DNA of 64,000 bases, taken from the NCBI GenBank assembly GCA_030765065.1, contig CM060983.1, positions 46,374,067 to 46,438,066 of the forward strand. Reading direction: 5' to 3'. This DNA is from Deroplatys truncata. Its lineage: Eukaryota > Arthropoda > Insecta > Mantodea > Mantidae. Of the stretch, positions 1 to 11,400 are shown one piece after another (the first letter of the stretch is position 1; each line of letters opens with the position of its first letter). The translations under genes and the position numbers were made by a program. Under the pieces are notes generated by a model. It made no database searches. It had not been told where the DNA came from and saw only the letters and a program-made list of their open reading frames with translations.

Positions 1-837
1 CCGAGATTTCACCGGAAATACATGTTTTGAGACCCCCTGAATCCAAAAAAAGGCATTTTTGGAAACATGTCCGTGTGTGTGTCTGTGTGTGTGAACAGCA
101 TAACTCAGAAACGAACAGTCGAATAAAACACCAAACTTGGTATTTAGGTTCAGTATTTTCCAGAGATGCGACACGAAGGTTTTCAAGAAAACCCCCCCAC
201 CCCAGATTACCCTTTACATGGAAGATGTTTCGAAAATTTTAATTTTCTCAAAAATGGCTCTAACGATTTTGATTAAAATATCATATGTTTAAGATATTTT
301 TATGACAAATAAAATGTATATCTTGAATGATCTGGGAATGTCTCCAAAGTATTCTTCATTGTGAACGACTTTTGCATAACTGGTAAACCATAAGGGATAG
401 ACAAAATTTTACTACACAAGAAATGTAGATCGCGTTAAAATACACAATTTATGTCATATACATTTTTTTTGTTGAGTGAACCATTTTCGAGATATTGCTT
501 GTTGTTCCCTTAATTTTGTCAATACTTATTTTCTCAAATGGGGATTCGTTACTCATTTTTTTGTCTTAGATATGCAAAGAGTATTAATCTGTGGCAAAGA
601 GAATGGTGCTGCACCTAGCAACCAGCTATTAAGAGATGTGTATATGCTTAAAGGCTACTGTATTTCTATATTGCCCTTGTAAATATATATTCCCCTTACA
701 TCTACAAGAAAATTAGCAATAAGATAGACTCTGCAAATGTTATCTCGATTAACATGAAGTAGATGGAGAATAAGCGTTTGTAAAAATAGTTTGTACAAGA
801 GAGAGAAAGTCATGTGAGTGTACCGCATCAGATTTTT
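1..837 (+). repeat. R850 interspersed repeat, copy 1 (left end cut by window edge)
   Basis: This is a non-coding repeat also seen near 16.3, 41.5, 30.8, 38.8, 48.1 and 53.2 kb. It begins inside the repeat at CCGAGATTTCACCGGAAATA and ends with GAGAAAGTCATGTGAGTGTA followed by a T-rich stretch. By eye it is closest to the 16.3- and 41.5-kb copies, with only scattered differences. It contains a short GT-rich stretch followed by a GAACAGCATAACTCAGAAAC block that is kept in many copies. No long frame is conserved. The class is unknown. Confidence 0.85.
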
Positions 838-844
838 ATAAATC

Positions 845-1010
845 TGTCTATCGCTTTAACCTACCGTATCCTTCTCAGATCCACAACGAAATGTGGTGTA
901 TCTGGATTAACAAGAAGTAGACAGAAGAATAAGCTTCAGTATGAATAGTTCGTAAAATAATGAGTAGAGAAAGTGGTGAATGCATTCTTATTTTTTTCTT
1001 CAAATTTTAT
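845..1010 (+). repeat. R850 3'-end fragment, diverged
   Basis: This is a second, more diverged copy of the last ~160 bp of R850, directly behind copy 1. It has the recognisable steps GGATTAACAAGAAGTAGACA, GTAGAGAAAGT and GAATGCA followed by a T-rich end. Confidence 0.6.
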
Positions 1011-2289
1011 AGAAGTAATGTTACAAAGTTGGGTCTATGTATGTTAATCAGTTTCAAAATTGTGCATTTTAGGTCAAAATGAATGATTTATGAAAACTAC
1101 ATAATCGGAATTTTATAAGTGGAATACATAATCGGAATAGTTAATATGGGAGAGTTTTTCATTATAATATTTTAGAAATTTTTCATTTAAATGCTCTCTA
1201 CAACGTAATTCTTTAGCTATAAGAATGACATTTGGAAAATGTTTTCCTAAATGCATGCTGTCTAAAACTGGCCAAATGATTAATATTATAAGCTGACCAA
1301 AGTTAATTAATTGTTCTTTCATACATGCCACGCGCATAGGCTCAATTTGAAAAGGTAGAACCATACTGAAAAATTCAGTGTAATAGCAGAGTTGAACTAG
1401 GATCTTCACCTTACCGTCCGTAACGCTGCTCTAACAAACTAAACTACCGTAGTAACATGTCGGCACGATATTAAATTTCCCACTGATTCAGGTAAACCAC
1501 AAGGCGCTCTCGGTAAGCCGAATACCAGTGGTTCAAATCTCATATATGTAACTGAATTTTTCAGTCCATTTCCAGCTTATCAAATGTTAATAAGCGAATA
1601 TATCTTTTGCAAACGTTGAAATTGACAAGGAAAAAATCTTATTTTAAAAACTGTAATTGACTTTAAAAGTTTATTTCTTAGTAAACCTATTTTATAGCTA
1701 ATAAGGAACACAAGTGTGAAATTTTAGTAAAAATTTATGAAAATTACACTATAAGGAGCATTTTAAAATAAAATATTTTAAATTTGTATAATAAAACATA
1801 ATTCAGAAACGCCTTAACATATGTGCACCAAACTTTGCAACAACATTCCTTTACATAGGTGTAAGAAGTGATAAAATATTCAAAAGGCTCAGTCAGCTAC
1901 TGGTTCTGAAAAATTCACACATCGTTCACTTAAATTATGGAGAAAGTGTAATGTGTGAAACGGGTAAGCAAAATGAGCTATGAAGCTATTTTAAAAAGAG
2001 TGAGTGAAGGAAGAATACTGTTAAAGCTGATCAGGAAAAGTAAAACAAATCAACTGGAACATTTAATGAGAAGTTTCTTGCTCAGAGATGCACTTTCGGG
2101 ATAGAAGACGATACCAGATAATAGATAAATGATCATTAGACGAGAAAAAGAAGAAAATAAAAGGAAGAAACTGGTTTTGCAGTGAATAATCGGCCCTTAA
2201 TAGAAAATTGTGATTTAAAATGAAGAACATCCATTTTGAGATAAGCAAGAGCCATACGTTTCAAATAGTGGTATTTTCGTTGTACTCAC
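1011..2289. other. AT-rich interval without a recognised gene
   Basis: No repeat or gene is recognised. A 98-codon minus-strand frame at 1113-1409 has no recognised motif and no flanking splice logic, and is probably chance. If the minus-strand exon at 2290-2377 is real, this interval is its first intron. Confidence 0.4.
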
Positions 2290-2377
2290 CTTCTGAAATG
2301 TTCACCGCAGAAGAAAGATGGCAGCCGAGAAACAAAATCAAAAGAACAACGATCAGCGTAAGGTTATGTAGCTCCAT
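2290..2377 (-). CDS. Probable first coding exon with signal peptide (gene continues off the left edge)
   Basis: The minus strand opens with ATG at 2377-2375 and encodes 29 residues. It begins MELHNLTLIVVLLILFLGCH, followed by a small-residue segment (LSSA) that looks like a signal-peptidase site, then VNISE. The frame runs without a stop into a consensus splice donor, G|GTGAGT, whose intron begins at 2289, so the exon ends in phase 1. A hydrophobic core of about 13 residues, a polar c-region and a strong donor at the right place make this a good candidate for the first exon of a secreted or membrane receptor gene transcribed leftwards. No second exon is recognised in 1-2289, so the product cannot be named. 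It is more GC-balanced than its surroundings. Chance is the main alternative. Confidence 0.5.
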
Positions 2378-3712
2378 ATTTGCAGTGCTGCAGAATGTTG
2401 AATAGTGAGACAAAACCAGTGAAAGTATTACATATTATAATGACATGCGGGTACAGGCATTTCCTGCACCCTGCACATGCATCATCTTCTGTCTTGTAGT
2501 TTTAAATATAGGTTTCAGGTTACCTATATTTGTTAGTGAACTCAAATAAAAAACCAAAAGAGGAAAAATATCAAATGTGTTATTCAAGTCAAATATTTTT
2601 TAACCGTCTTCCTTTGACGTGTGAACATAGCTGTCTTTTGATTTCCAAGTGTTTAATATTGTTTACCATTGAAGCCAATAGATTAATAGAGCGAGATATT
2701 TCATGCTTAATCATGGAATAAATTTGTGTAAGTTTAGTGATAGAATATTTCATTCTCCTATAATAACAGAAGAAACTGAGCTCGCGGCTCACACATCGAC
2801 CATTTGTGTTAAGTATATGGTTGTTTCATTATCGTGCTATTTTTAATGAAGTACAGAGGTAATATATTGTATTGTTGTTCCCGCCTATTGATTCTCTACA
2901 TTTCTGAGGTACTGACTCGCAATTATATTAGTTATATGCAGTATTAGGTGAAGGTTTGATTACGAGATCCCAATCAGCGTGACCAACGCCAGGTAAGAAT
3001 ACAATTTTCACAAGTATTACCACGAGCGATTTCGATGTTGTCAATCGTTGCAATTATCTGACTCACGAATAGTATTTGCTGAGGCTGTTTACTGAATGAA
3101 ATTTTTAAAAAACAATATTAATAAAATGAAAATGACATAGGTATTTAATAGTTATAATATTATTTAACTGAGTTTATTCCATACCAATGAGTTTATTGCA
3201 AACGTAGCCCAGCCTTCTAAGCTATTTAAGGAAGTTTTCTTCATTTCTTTAACTTACAAACCAGAAATAATAGCGAATCAGGTGCGACAATCTCATTTCG
3301 ACAAGATTTCCATGTCTCGCTAGCCATGGTCCCGATAATCAACGGCTTCCCGATAATTTACAGCTTACTGATGATAATCCAAGACTTCCGGTCAGTGTTG
3401 CTAACACAAGTTCAGTTGCCGGTTTCAATATTAAAATTTGCAATGAAACATATCTCCGCACATAACATATTTGATCAAACTATCGATAGAACAACAAATT
3501 AATGAGCAGCATCATTCGAGAATAACAAAATAATTACGGAATCCAGAGCCTACAATAGAATGTACATCAACATCTTCCATTTCCAACTCTAATAACAATG
3601 CATCTGTTGTTTGCAACAAAAAAGAAACTCCACCAGTTTCAATTGTAATAATTGTACGTCTTAAAGTTTTCCATTAAATTTTGTTCAGTGAAGCTCCATT
3701 CTTATTCTTTTG
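2378..3712. other. AT-rich interval; possible promoter region of the 2377 exon
   Basis: No coding region or recognised repeat is present. On the plus strand a GCCAG|GTAAGA donor-like site lies at about 2990, which could end a non-coding first exon, but no partner exon is visible. Confidence 0.35.
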
Positions 3713-3980
3713 GCGATTAACACAAGAACGGAAGCTAAAAATAAATCTAAAACTACTTACGGATTATATTACTTAACCTTAGTTGTTTATTGTCACGCAA
3801 CTGTTAAAAATAGGATCTCATCTTGTATAGTTCCAAAGACATTTAACAGTAAAGATATGCTATTTATAGGTAATAATCCTGTAAACTTCAAAGGGCCGAT
3901 ACAACTAAGGTTATTTACTATAGTGCGTAAGTAGTTAGTTCTTAGATTTATTTTTAGCTTCTGCTCTTGTATTATTCGCT
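3713..3980. repeat. MITE-like foldback element with ~65-bp inverted ends
   Basis: The left end (from GCGATTAACACAAGAACGG) and the reverse complement of the right end (GCGAATAATACAAGAGCAG) align for about 65 bp, sharing a stretch AGAAGCTAAAAATAAATCTA (GGAAGC on the left side). The centre is ~130 bp of unrelated AT-rich sequence with no coding potential. This is the structure of a non-autonomous TIR element. Target duplication and superfamily were not established. Confidence 0.65.
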
Positions 3981-4000
3981 GAAATAGTCAAACCAAATCT

Positions 4001-4079
4001 AACGCGAGGTTGTGTTATTCCTTAGACAAAATCACTCGCGACCGCTCGCGATTTTTTTCGGAATAACAACCTCTTGTTA
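4001..4079. repeat. Imperfect palindrome with CGCGAG motifs
   Basis: The outer arms GAGGTTGTGTTATTCC and its inverted partner near 4060-4075 flank an inner AAAATCACTCGCGA / TCGCGATTTTTTT arm pair centred near 4040. It could form a hairpin of about 30 bp per side. It lies 20 bp from the foldback element at 3713-3980 and may be part of the same or a related MITE. Confidence 0.55.
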
Positions 4080-4899
4080 AATTATTTACGACAATTACCC
4101 GCGAGTGCCTTTAAGCAAGCCAATTTCATTTCATTGATGTCTTGTTCATCAATCGGAATCGAACTTAATCGACAGTTTTAAAGCATGGTGCTCAAAAACT
4201 AATAACAGTTAGTTTCTTTCTTCTACATTCATTTTTTTTTCCTAAAATTTTTGCTTCGATTTGACTAGGGATCTAGGAAGTTTATTCTCATGCACTTTTC
4301 TGTTCACTATTGGTGGTTGGTAGTTAGTACAAACTGTAACAGTGGCGAAATCTAGTGATCTGCGAATTCAAAATATAAAAGAACGCACTTTATGTGTGTG
4401 CGTGTGTGTGTTCGCGCTCGCGCGCGGCGCAACCAAGGCCATCTACATCACACAATCGTGTGCATCAAAGAACCCACAGTTGACGGTCACAACATGACTA
4501 GATGTTATAGAAGCGTTAAAGAACATGTTGCATTTAGGAAACATGGATTTAGTTGTATGCAAGATACAGAAAAAAGAAAATCAGTTGTATATCAAGTTGC
4601 TTTTACTAGATTATCCTGATAATAATACATATATAGTATTAGTAAATATTAATGACAATTGCCAGTTATATTTGATGCCTGCTCTAAAATTAATGAAGCT
4701 ATTTAAATGTATGTATATTAAAAACTGACAGTAAATGCTATGCATTACAAATCAAATAGAACAAAATGATGAGATGAACAGAGTTACAAGCCTAGTCAAA
4801 GTTAAAATAACTGTTCTTGTCTATAAATATGTTAATCTTATAATGGTAGGGAGGTATTCGACTTTGTACAAAATTACACCTGATTTGTTTCACTTTTTA

Positions 4900-5117
4900 T
4901 GTAATATGCCTTTATTTTATTTTAAATGTTGAGTATTCTATGTAATATTTATGTATATATGTGACTATATTATACATTTCCTTGACACACATATAGTATG
5001 CCTCTATTTTATTTCAAATGCTCTATATTCTGTGCAATATTTAGGTTTATATGTAATTTTTGTACATTTCCTTGACATGTTCTATGTTCACAAGCCAATC
5101 TAATCTAATCTAATCTC
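4900..5117 (+). mobile_element. LINE-like 3' end with (TAATC)n tail
   Basis: Two tandem ~100-bp units each contain TATGCCT-TATTTTATTT and end in TTTCCTTGACA. The segment ends in a short run of CTAATCTAATCTAATCT, the kind of microsatellite tail seen on non-LTR retrotransposons. Coding sequence upstream (4400-4730) is too degraded to assign. The interval 4080-4900 otherwise shows only GT-rich and AT-rich sequence. Confidence 0.5.
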
Positions 5118-5734
5118 TAGCAACAAGTTCATGAAAAGGAAAAGGGTCCTGAACTGTTCCAAATGATGATGTGCTTTTGAGAAAATATAAATATACAACA
5201 AGGAATATTTCAAAAGGTCCTTTAACTCATATTTTCAATTTTAAAGAGCTTCAGATTTTTGTCCATTTCTTAAGTTTTCCCTAGTTATGCAAAATTAAAT
5301 AAGAATGAAGAGATAACTCAATATATACATTTTATTGATTATGGTAAGATTTCAGTTGTGACATTTTAATAAAAATCATTAAGACCCATCTTTGGGGAGA
5401 ATGATTGCCAATGCCTAATAATTAAACTGTCTTCTCCAATAAGAAATTTGGCACTCATTCAACTTTTGTATTTTGAGTTATGCTGTTCAGTGATGCCTCT
5501 ATGTCCCTTTTTGTAAAAAGAAACACACAGACATCACTGAATATCAGTTTTTTTTTGCAGGAGAAAGTAAAAATACACAAAGGATTTGGGGACGAGACAT
5601 TAATGCTACATACATAAGCAGAAAGATGGGTGTTCACAGCAAATTTGTTAAATTACTATAGCTAGAAACATTTTATGTCTTAAAATATGAATTGATGGTT
5701 GGTAATGCATAATAGGAGCTTATCAAGTTAAAAA

Positions 5735-6413
5735 AAATCTGATATTATACATTCACATAACTTTCTCTACCCTCTATCATTTATTAGTGGATCTAGGAAG
5801 TAGTGTTACTAATGCTTATTTTTATATCCACTTCATTTTAATCCAAATAAACTTGCAGAAATAGCTACATTACACATTTCGCTATAGATGTAAAGAGAAC
5901 AGTAATAGTCAAATGTTTAAGAACTGGACGCTATATGGTGGCCTTAAAATTCCATACTGTTTACATGCAATCATGAGAAACAACTGAATGTTAACAGGAC
6001 TTTAAAAGAATGGCTGAGTATTGAGCAATTTGAACAATTAATAACAGGTATCTTGCAAATGGCTGATACTACAAAAAAAGTTGATTAAAAATAAATTGTG
6101 TGTCTTAAAGATCTACATTTGTTGTGGAGTACTTTTTCATCTATCACTTAATGTATACCAGTTATACAAGGTTATACAAAATTTCTTTCAAATGAAGAAG
6201 ATTTCCAGAAAATTCAAAATAAACATTTTGTCATGTAAATATCTTTAATATATTGTATTTAATAACTCATTAGAGCCATTTTTTAGAAGATCAAAAATTT
6301 TGAAAAATGTTCAATGTAAAGGGTAGTTTGGGATGGGGGATTTTTTTTGAAAATCCTTGTGTTGCATCTTTGGAAGATACTGAACTTAAAACTACACATA
6401 AATAATAGGTATT
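5735..6413 (-). repeat. R850 copy on minus strand, lacks its first ~200 bp
   Basis: The reverse complement matches R850 from about its GGTTCAGTATCTTCC block to its right end. The right end is visible at 5735-5775 as an A-run then ATCTGATATTATACATTCAC and AACTTTCTCTAC. It is an older copy with many differences. It stands head-to-head with the plus-strand copy at 6490. Confidence 0.75.
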
Positions 6414-6489
6414 TAACCTAAAATTTGAGGTCTACTGATAAATCACAATGTTCACTATTGACTACTGTTAGAATCACACTCATTTTTAC

Positions 6490-7865
6490 TCTCTGCTGTA
6501 TGATCTATAGAAAATAGAAGAAGTATTGCATTCCATACAAAAATTTAATGTGAAGATTTCACTGGAAATACACATCCTGAGGTCCCCTGGAATAAACTTT
6601 TTTTTTTTTTGAAATGTCAGCATTTGTGTGTGAGCAACACAACTCCAAAATGAAAACTTGGTTAAATACAAAACTTGATGTTTAACTACAGCATCTTCCA
6701 AGGCTGCACACAAAGTTTAAAAAAAAAAAAAAAAAAAATCTGCCCACCCCAAACTGCTCTTTACATAGAAGAATTTTTGTGTATTTTTGATTTCCTAAAA
6801 AATGATAAACAATTTTGTTTAAAATACTATGTTTAAGATATTTGCATGACAAATGAAATTTATATCTTGAATTTTCTGAGATTATCCTGTGAAGTCCTCT
6901 TCATTCTAAACGGCTTTTGCATAATCAGTAAACCATAAGAAATACTGCACAGAAAATGAAGATCTCATTAACCTATCAACTTATATTAAAAGTGTTTGTA
7001 GCTTAACCATTTCCAAGATATCTTGTGTTATTAGTTTGAATTTTCAAATACTTAAACCTTCTTCGAGTGGCAAGTTACTATTTGTTTTTTCTTGTCATTG
7101 TAGATCATGGCACTTCAAAGCCATAGCATAGTAATCTGCCTGTTATAAATCACTTTAACTCTGTATTCCTCTTATAAGCTGTAGACCTTATTTCAATTTA
7201 ATGAACATTTTAACAGTTCCATCAATTTACACATATGAAACACTGGTAATAACAGATAAACAGTTAAATAGTATTAACCTAAATGCAGACGCTCATGATG
7301 ATAATACTTGAAGTAAATTTCAGTTACACATTACAAGGCATAAAAGAACTTCATACGAAAAAGTATTCATTATAATTGCATTCAATTATACAACAAACTC
7401 GCTCCATTTTTTTTAAGAAATCCATACCCTTAGCAATATTTAAAAAAGAATTGAAGAAATTCTTAAAACAAGGTTGTTTTTATTCAGTGGATGAATATTT
7501 GGAAATGATAGAGTTTTTTGTGTAATATGTTTGCATTTGTCCATATTCATATTTTGGTTATTTCATTTGTCTCAATACATTGGTTAGGAAGCATAGGTTT
7601 TTTTATTTCTATTCATTATTTGTATATGTAACTTTATTCATGTTCTTATTTATTATAATACTTGTTTAAATTTGACAAAGTCAATATTTCTGTGTTAGAA
7701 ATCATGATGAATAAAGTCATGTGAGTATACTTAAAAGAAAAATGTGTAATTGTGTAATGAAGGTTGTCTCATTTATCAAGAAGTGGATAGAAAATACACT
7801 TTTGTAAGAATACTTTGTAGTAGAATGAGTAGAGGTCATGTGAATGCAACATGTCAGTTTTTCTT
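6490..7865 (+). repeat. R850 copy on plus strand, split by a LINE 3' end
   Basis: The left end TTTTTACTCTCTGCTG is followed by AAGTATTGCATTCC and the usual block order. The copy stops near 7200, resumes at about 7740 and ends with GTAGAGGTCATGTGAATGCAACATG and a T-rich tail near 7865. It includes A and T homopolymers of up to 20 bases. Confidence 0.75.
7205..7735 (+). mobile_element. Non-LTR retrotransposon 3' end inserted in R850
   Basis: The plus strand encodes a degraded LINE C-terminus with an FKKELKKFLKQGCFYSVDEY motif, typical of the extreme C-terminus of Jockey/CR1-like reverse transcriptases. A 3' untranslated region follows, with TTGACAAAGTCAATATTTCT and GATGAATAAAGTCATG. The same 3' region occurs near 11.2-11.4 kb and, inverted, near 61 kb. 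The 5' part is absent, as usual for 5'-truncated insertions. Confidence 0.7.
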
Positions 7866-8095
7866 CAACAACTACATTGATATTCATAACATATCATTAT
7901 AGCACTGGTAGCTGTTTTCCTTTCTTTCCATTACAAGAACTTATCTACCATGAATAAAATTTGAATGCAGTTTGTGTATGTTTTATCTAACCAAGTCTGT
8001 ATTGCTTACTTGGAAATCATTCCTAATAAAAAATACATTGTGAATAATATAACATGGATAGAAGAATTTATTTTACATGAATACTATAATATTGC

Positions 8096-8515
8096 TACAC
8101 AGGAAAACCCCACTTAACAGAACTGTGCTTATCTGAAACCCAGTCTAAGTGAAATGACAGATGCGGGAGACAGAGAGGAAAACAATGTGAGATGCTCAAA
8201 TTTGCACCAGCAAAGTTGCTGCAACAATTGGCAATGTTCTTTTGCCCCAATCCTAATTCCAATATAGGTATATTTGGCATTGTATGAAGTTTATCCTCAT
8301 CTCCTATCTCCCATATTCCAAGAAATATTGCACCGTTATAACAAATGCTAACTGCTTGCACATGGAGGTCCACTGTTGATGTTGGTCAGTTTTGTTTATT
8401 TGCATTAAGATGTCAGCAAAAAGAAAACATATTGTAATAAGTACTGAACAGAACCTCGAAGCTGTCAGCGACAGTGACAGCGAACGAAGGATTCAAATCA
8501 TTATATGTAAGAAAT
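8096..8515 (+). mobile_element. Tigger/pogo-like 5' fragment
   Basis: An outer end CAGGAAAACCCCACTTAAC resembles Tigger-type terminal repeats. At 8411 an ATG opens MSAKRKHIVISTEQNLEAV, which resembles the N-terminal CENP-B/psq-type DNA-binding region of Tigger transposases. The frame is lost soon after, and no matching right end was found, so only the left part survives. Confidence 0.55.
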
Positions 8516-8818
8516 AATACAAATTGATATTAATCTTAATGGGAAAATATTTGGTTATGGCACTATCAATTATAAAAAGTTTTAGGTTGCCTTGAGTTTT
8601 GTAAAACTAAGCAGACTGTGCACAGCCACAGTCCTTGTACTTACCATCTAGGTCTTTGGCTGATCATTTTAATCAGAAGATGGATTGCAGTTCTGTGGGT
8701 TCATACATGATCACCTGATATCACACATAGATGCTACAGCCCATTTGTTTTAAACTTCTGGTCTCCTCCAACATGTGGTGGTTCTACCCAAGAATACACT
8801 CCATGTTCAAATCTAGTA

Positions 8819-9833
8819 CACTAAACTCTCGCTAATCTGGCCCTCAATAGTTCGGTCTCTTAGTAATCTGGCCCACATTTGGTTCAACGCTGAACATCAA
8901 CACAGTATCATTTGGTATTTTTTTAGTGTGTTTTTAACATCCATTCTTACTGCATATGCCACCACAAATGGTGGACACTGTTGATACATGAAATGAAATA
9001 ATTGGGGAAGGAAATGTTCCAGACCTAAGTTTTAGGGTAACTCCTGGTATTTATCAGTTATGAGGACTGAGAAAAATCTGGAGAAAACCTCAGTTAGGGA
9101 GGATAGGATTTGCTGGCAGGATTTGAGCCACAGACCTCCTGTTTATGAGTCCATGCCTTCATATCCAGCTGACCAGATTTGATGAGATGTGATGATGGCA
9201 TGCTTTGTCACACAACTGCTGTATAACCATTACATCAGTACCGCATGTATCTGGTTGTTGCATAATGTACTCCAAGTAGATATCTGCTGGAGAAAAGTGT
9301 AGCCATCTGTTGATGATCCCTTGAGTTGGAGCCAGTACTGAGCGACACTGACAACCAGTCAATTTGGAATCATCAATTGCTGACAGTATTATACAAGTAC
9401 ATTGACATGTTCCACAAGCTTCCAGGAGGAGGAGAAATTTATGAAGAGGATGTTGCTAAGTGGTTGGGTGAGGAAAACTGTAAGGTAGACCAAACTTTAA
9501 CAGATGAAGAACCAATCAAAAGTGTGCAGGAAAGCAATGATGAAAGTGATGAAGAAGAGGACATAAGAGGAGAGGGGCATGAAGATTTCTCACACCTGGT
9601 GCTGAAGCTGCATCATTGCGGCAACTAAAAATTCAGGACATGTTTCATAGTGAGTGATCTACCATATATGTACACACAAAGACTAAGTCTTCTGTGAAAA
9701 TGAATTTATCTTGGGGTTTAATAAAGTATACTCCCTAAATGTTAAAACTAGATTTCAGACATTCTCAATAATCCAACACTTCTGCTAATCACCCATATGT
9801 GCAAGGAATGACCGAATTAGTAAGAGTCTAGTG
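8819..9833 (+). mobile_element. pogo/Tigger DNA transposon remnant with TIRs and TA target site
   Basis: The left end CACTAAACTCTCGCTAATC and the reverse complement of the right end (CACTAGACTCTTACTAATTC) match over about 25 bp and are bordered by TA (8817-8818 and 9834-9835). The frame at 9326-9628 (100 codons) ends in an acidic tail after DVAKWLGEENC and QTLTDEEPIKSV. That resembles the C-terminal region of jerky/Tigger-type transposases. The catalytic core is missing, and a SINE sits in the left half. Confidence 0.7.
9010..9175 (-). mobile_element. tRNA-derived SINE inside the pogo remnant
   Basis: The minus strand has a pol III A-box-like TGGTCAGCTGG and B-box-like GGCTCAAATCC separated as in tRNA. 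A body with CTGAGGTTTTCTCCAGATTT follows, a pattern common in insect tRNA-derived SINEs. It is diverged, and target duplications were not clear. Confidence 0.55.
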
Positions 9834-9835
9834 TA

Positions 9836-11149
9836 TTACTTCTCATATAAAATTTTGGATGGATATTTTCTTGCTGACTGTTGCAAAGACTTGCACTTTA
9901 TAATATATTGAAGTATTTGGCCAATGCTAACAGATTCTTCCTGTCAAGTATTTCTGGCTTCTGGCCACCTGATGAATGCGGACTCCTTTCTCGGACTCAT
10001 TGTCTCTAATAATATAATAATTGTGGGTATGATTGCTGGCAGAGGAAACACGCAGCTTACTATGGTCAGGTTCCAGATTCTTTACAATATTTTAAGATAT
10101 CGAGTGCTTTGGTTAGCTGATAAATCAAAACTAGGTCTGTAGGCTGGACCTCTTAATCTACGAGTGACTTTATCCCTTAAAGACACAAAATTAAAATTGG
10201 TTTAAACCATCAATCCTGTACAAGATTCTATATTTCTATAGCCTCTTCCAGTTTGTAATCTTTCAGATATGCAATTTTTGAAATTTTAAAAATGAAATAC
10301 TGTTATTTAAAAAGTCACCGTAAGTATTTCTATGGGATTCTAAAACACATGGAATTGGCACATAGGTTTTAAATTTAATTGAAAACAATCAAATTTCATA
10401 ATAATTTATAGTTCTGTAACATTTATGGATACATGATGCTGCAATTGCTGATTTTGACCAATATAATTGAAACTGGTCACAGATTTGTTCAATGTAATAA
10501 AATAGAAAACTATTTTGTGGTCCTATATACTTTCCAAGAAAATAATTTAGACTTGTGTGTAAAAATATGAGAACTTTAAACTTTCAATATTTATTTCTTC
10601 AATTTAGTTCATTGCACTGAAGGATTAAATTCTGCTTCATATTAACATTTTTTTTTTTTGCAAAAAATAATATAGTATGCAACTTTTAATTTTTCTAAAA
10701 TCAATCATTTATTAAATTATTCAAACCCTAAATTCAAAATTATTTTTGATATAAAGAAAACCCTTTTAGCTATCTTCAACTTCACAGAAAGTATGGTAAC
10801 ATTTTTTAAACAGAAAATAATACAAATTTTGAATCATAAAAACTAGTTTCAGGTGGCCAAAATGTAATAAAAGATGTTAAAAATATCATCCATCTTTCAC
10901 ATATACCAGCCCACATGCATTTTAACATCAATATGGTCAATGGTAAAACCACAATCCTATTCTGATACCTACAATGTGTGAGCATTTTTTCTATAAAAAG
11001 ATTAAAAAAGTGATTGTTTTTATAAAATATTCAAAACTTTAGTACTGAGCTCCCTTAAAATATTGTGCAATCTGTAATGGCATAATACCAACAAATCTTC
11101 ATCCTGCAGCAACTGCAACAAGAAAAAGTATGTGAATTAGCAAATTTTT
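9836..11149. other. AT-rich interval without recognised features
   Basis: It contains A/T homopolymers and scattered short frames only. The 72-codon plus-strand frame at 9924-10142 shows no recognised motif. Confidence 0.4.
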
Positions 11150-11400
11150 AAATATAGAAGGTTTAAGCAAAATAAGTGAGAGAGTTAGAAATGAGTTATA
11201 AACTTTCTTATGGAACATACTATGTTTTACAATTCCAAAATTTAATTTAGGTACCTACTCATGTAAGAAATTAGGATTTCTGTATTTGTGTATTACATCT
11301 AACTAGACCTGTTCTTTTTGTACTAATAATTGTATTGTTGACAAAGCCAATATTTCTGTTTTGAAATCAAGTGGTGAATTTCAATAAATAAATCAATAAA
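11150..11400 (+). mobile_element. LINE 3' untranslated end (same family as 7205 and 60893)
   Basis: It shares GGTACCTACTCATGTAAGAA and TTGTACTAATAATTGT with the minus-strand copy at 60.9-61.1 kb. It ends in TTGACAAAGCCAATATTTCT followed by AATAAATAAATCAATAAA, like the 7.7-kb copy. No coding sequence remains. Confidence 0.65.

Noticed and set aside
1113-1409. 98-codon minus-strand frame
   Set aside because: AT-rich, no recognised motif, and it does not connect in phase to the 2290-2377 exon through its TTTTTCAG site.
1495-1545. tRNA-like B box (GTGGTTCAAATCTC) as a SINE
   Set aside because: No A box at the right distance and no SINE body.
2940-3000. Plus-strand donor GCCAG|GTAAGA as the end of a non-coding first exon
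   Set aside because: A single donor without a partner acceptor, start site or transcript is not enough.
4392-4619. Arg-rich 75-codon frame after a GT-rich run
   Set aside because: The basic start comes from simple CGCG/GT repeats; the rest has no recognised motif and may be old LINE sequence.
9924-10142. 72-codon plus-strand frame
   Set aside because: No family resemblance and no flanking gene structure.
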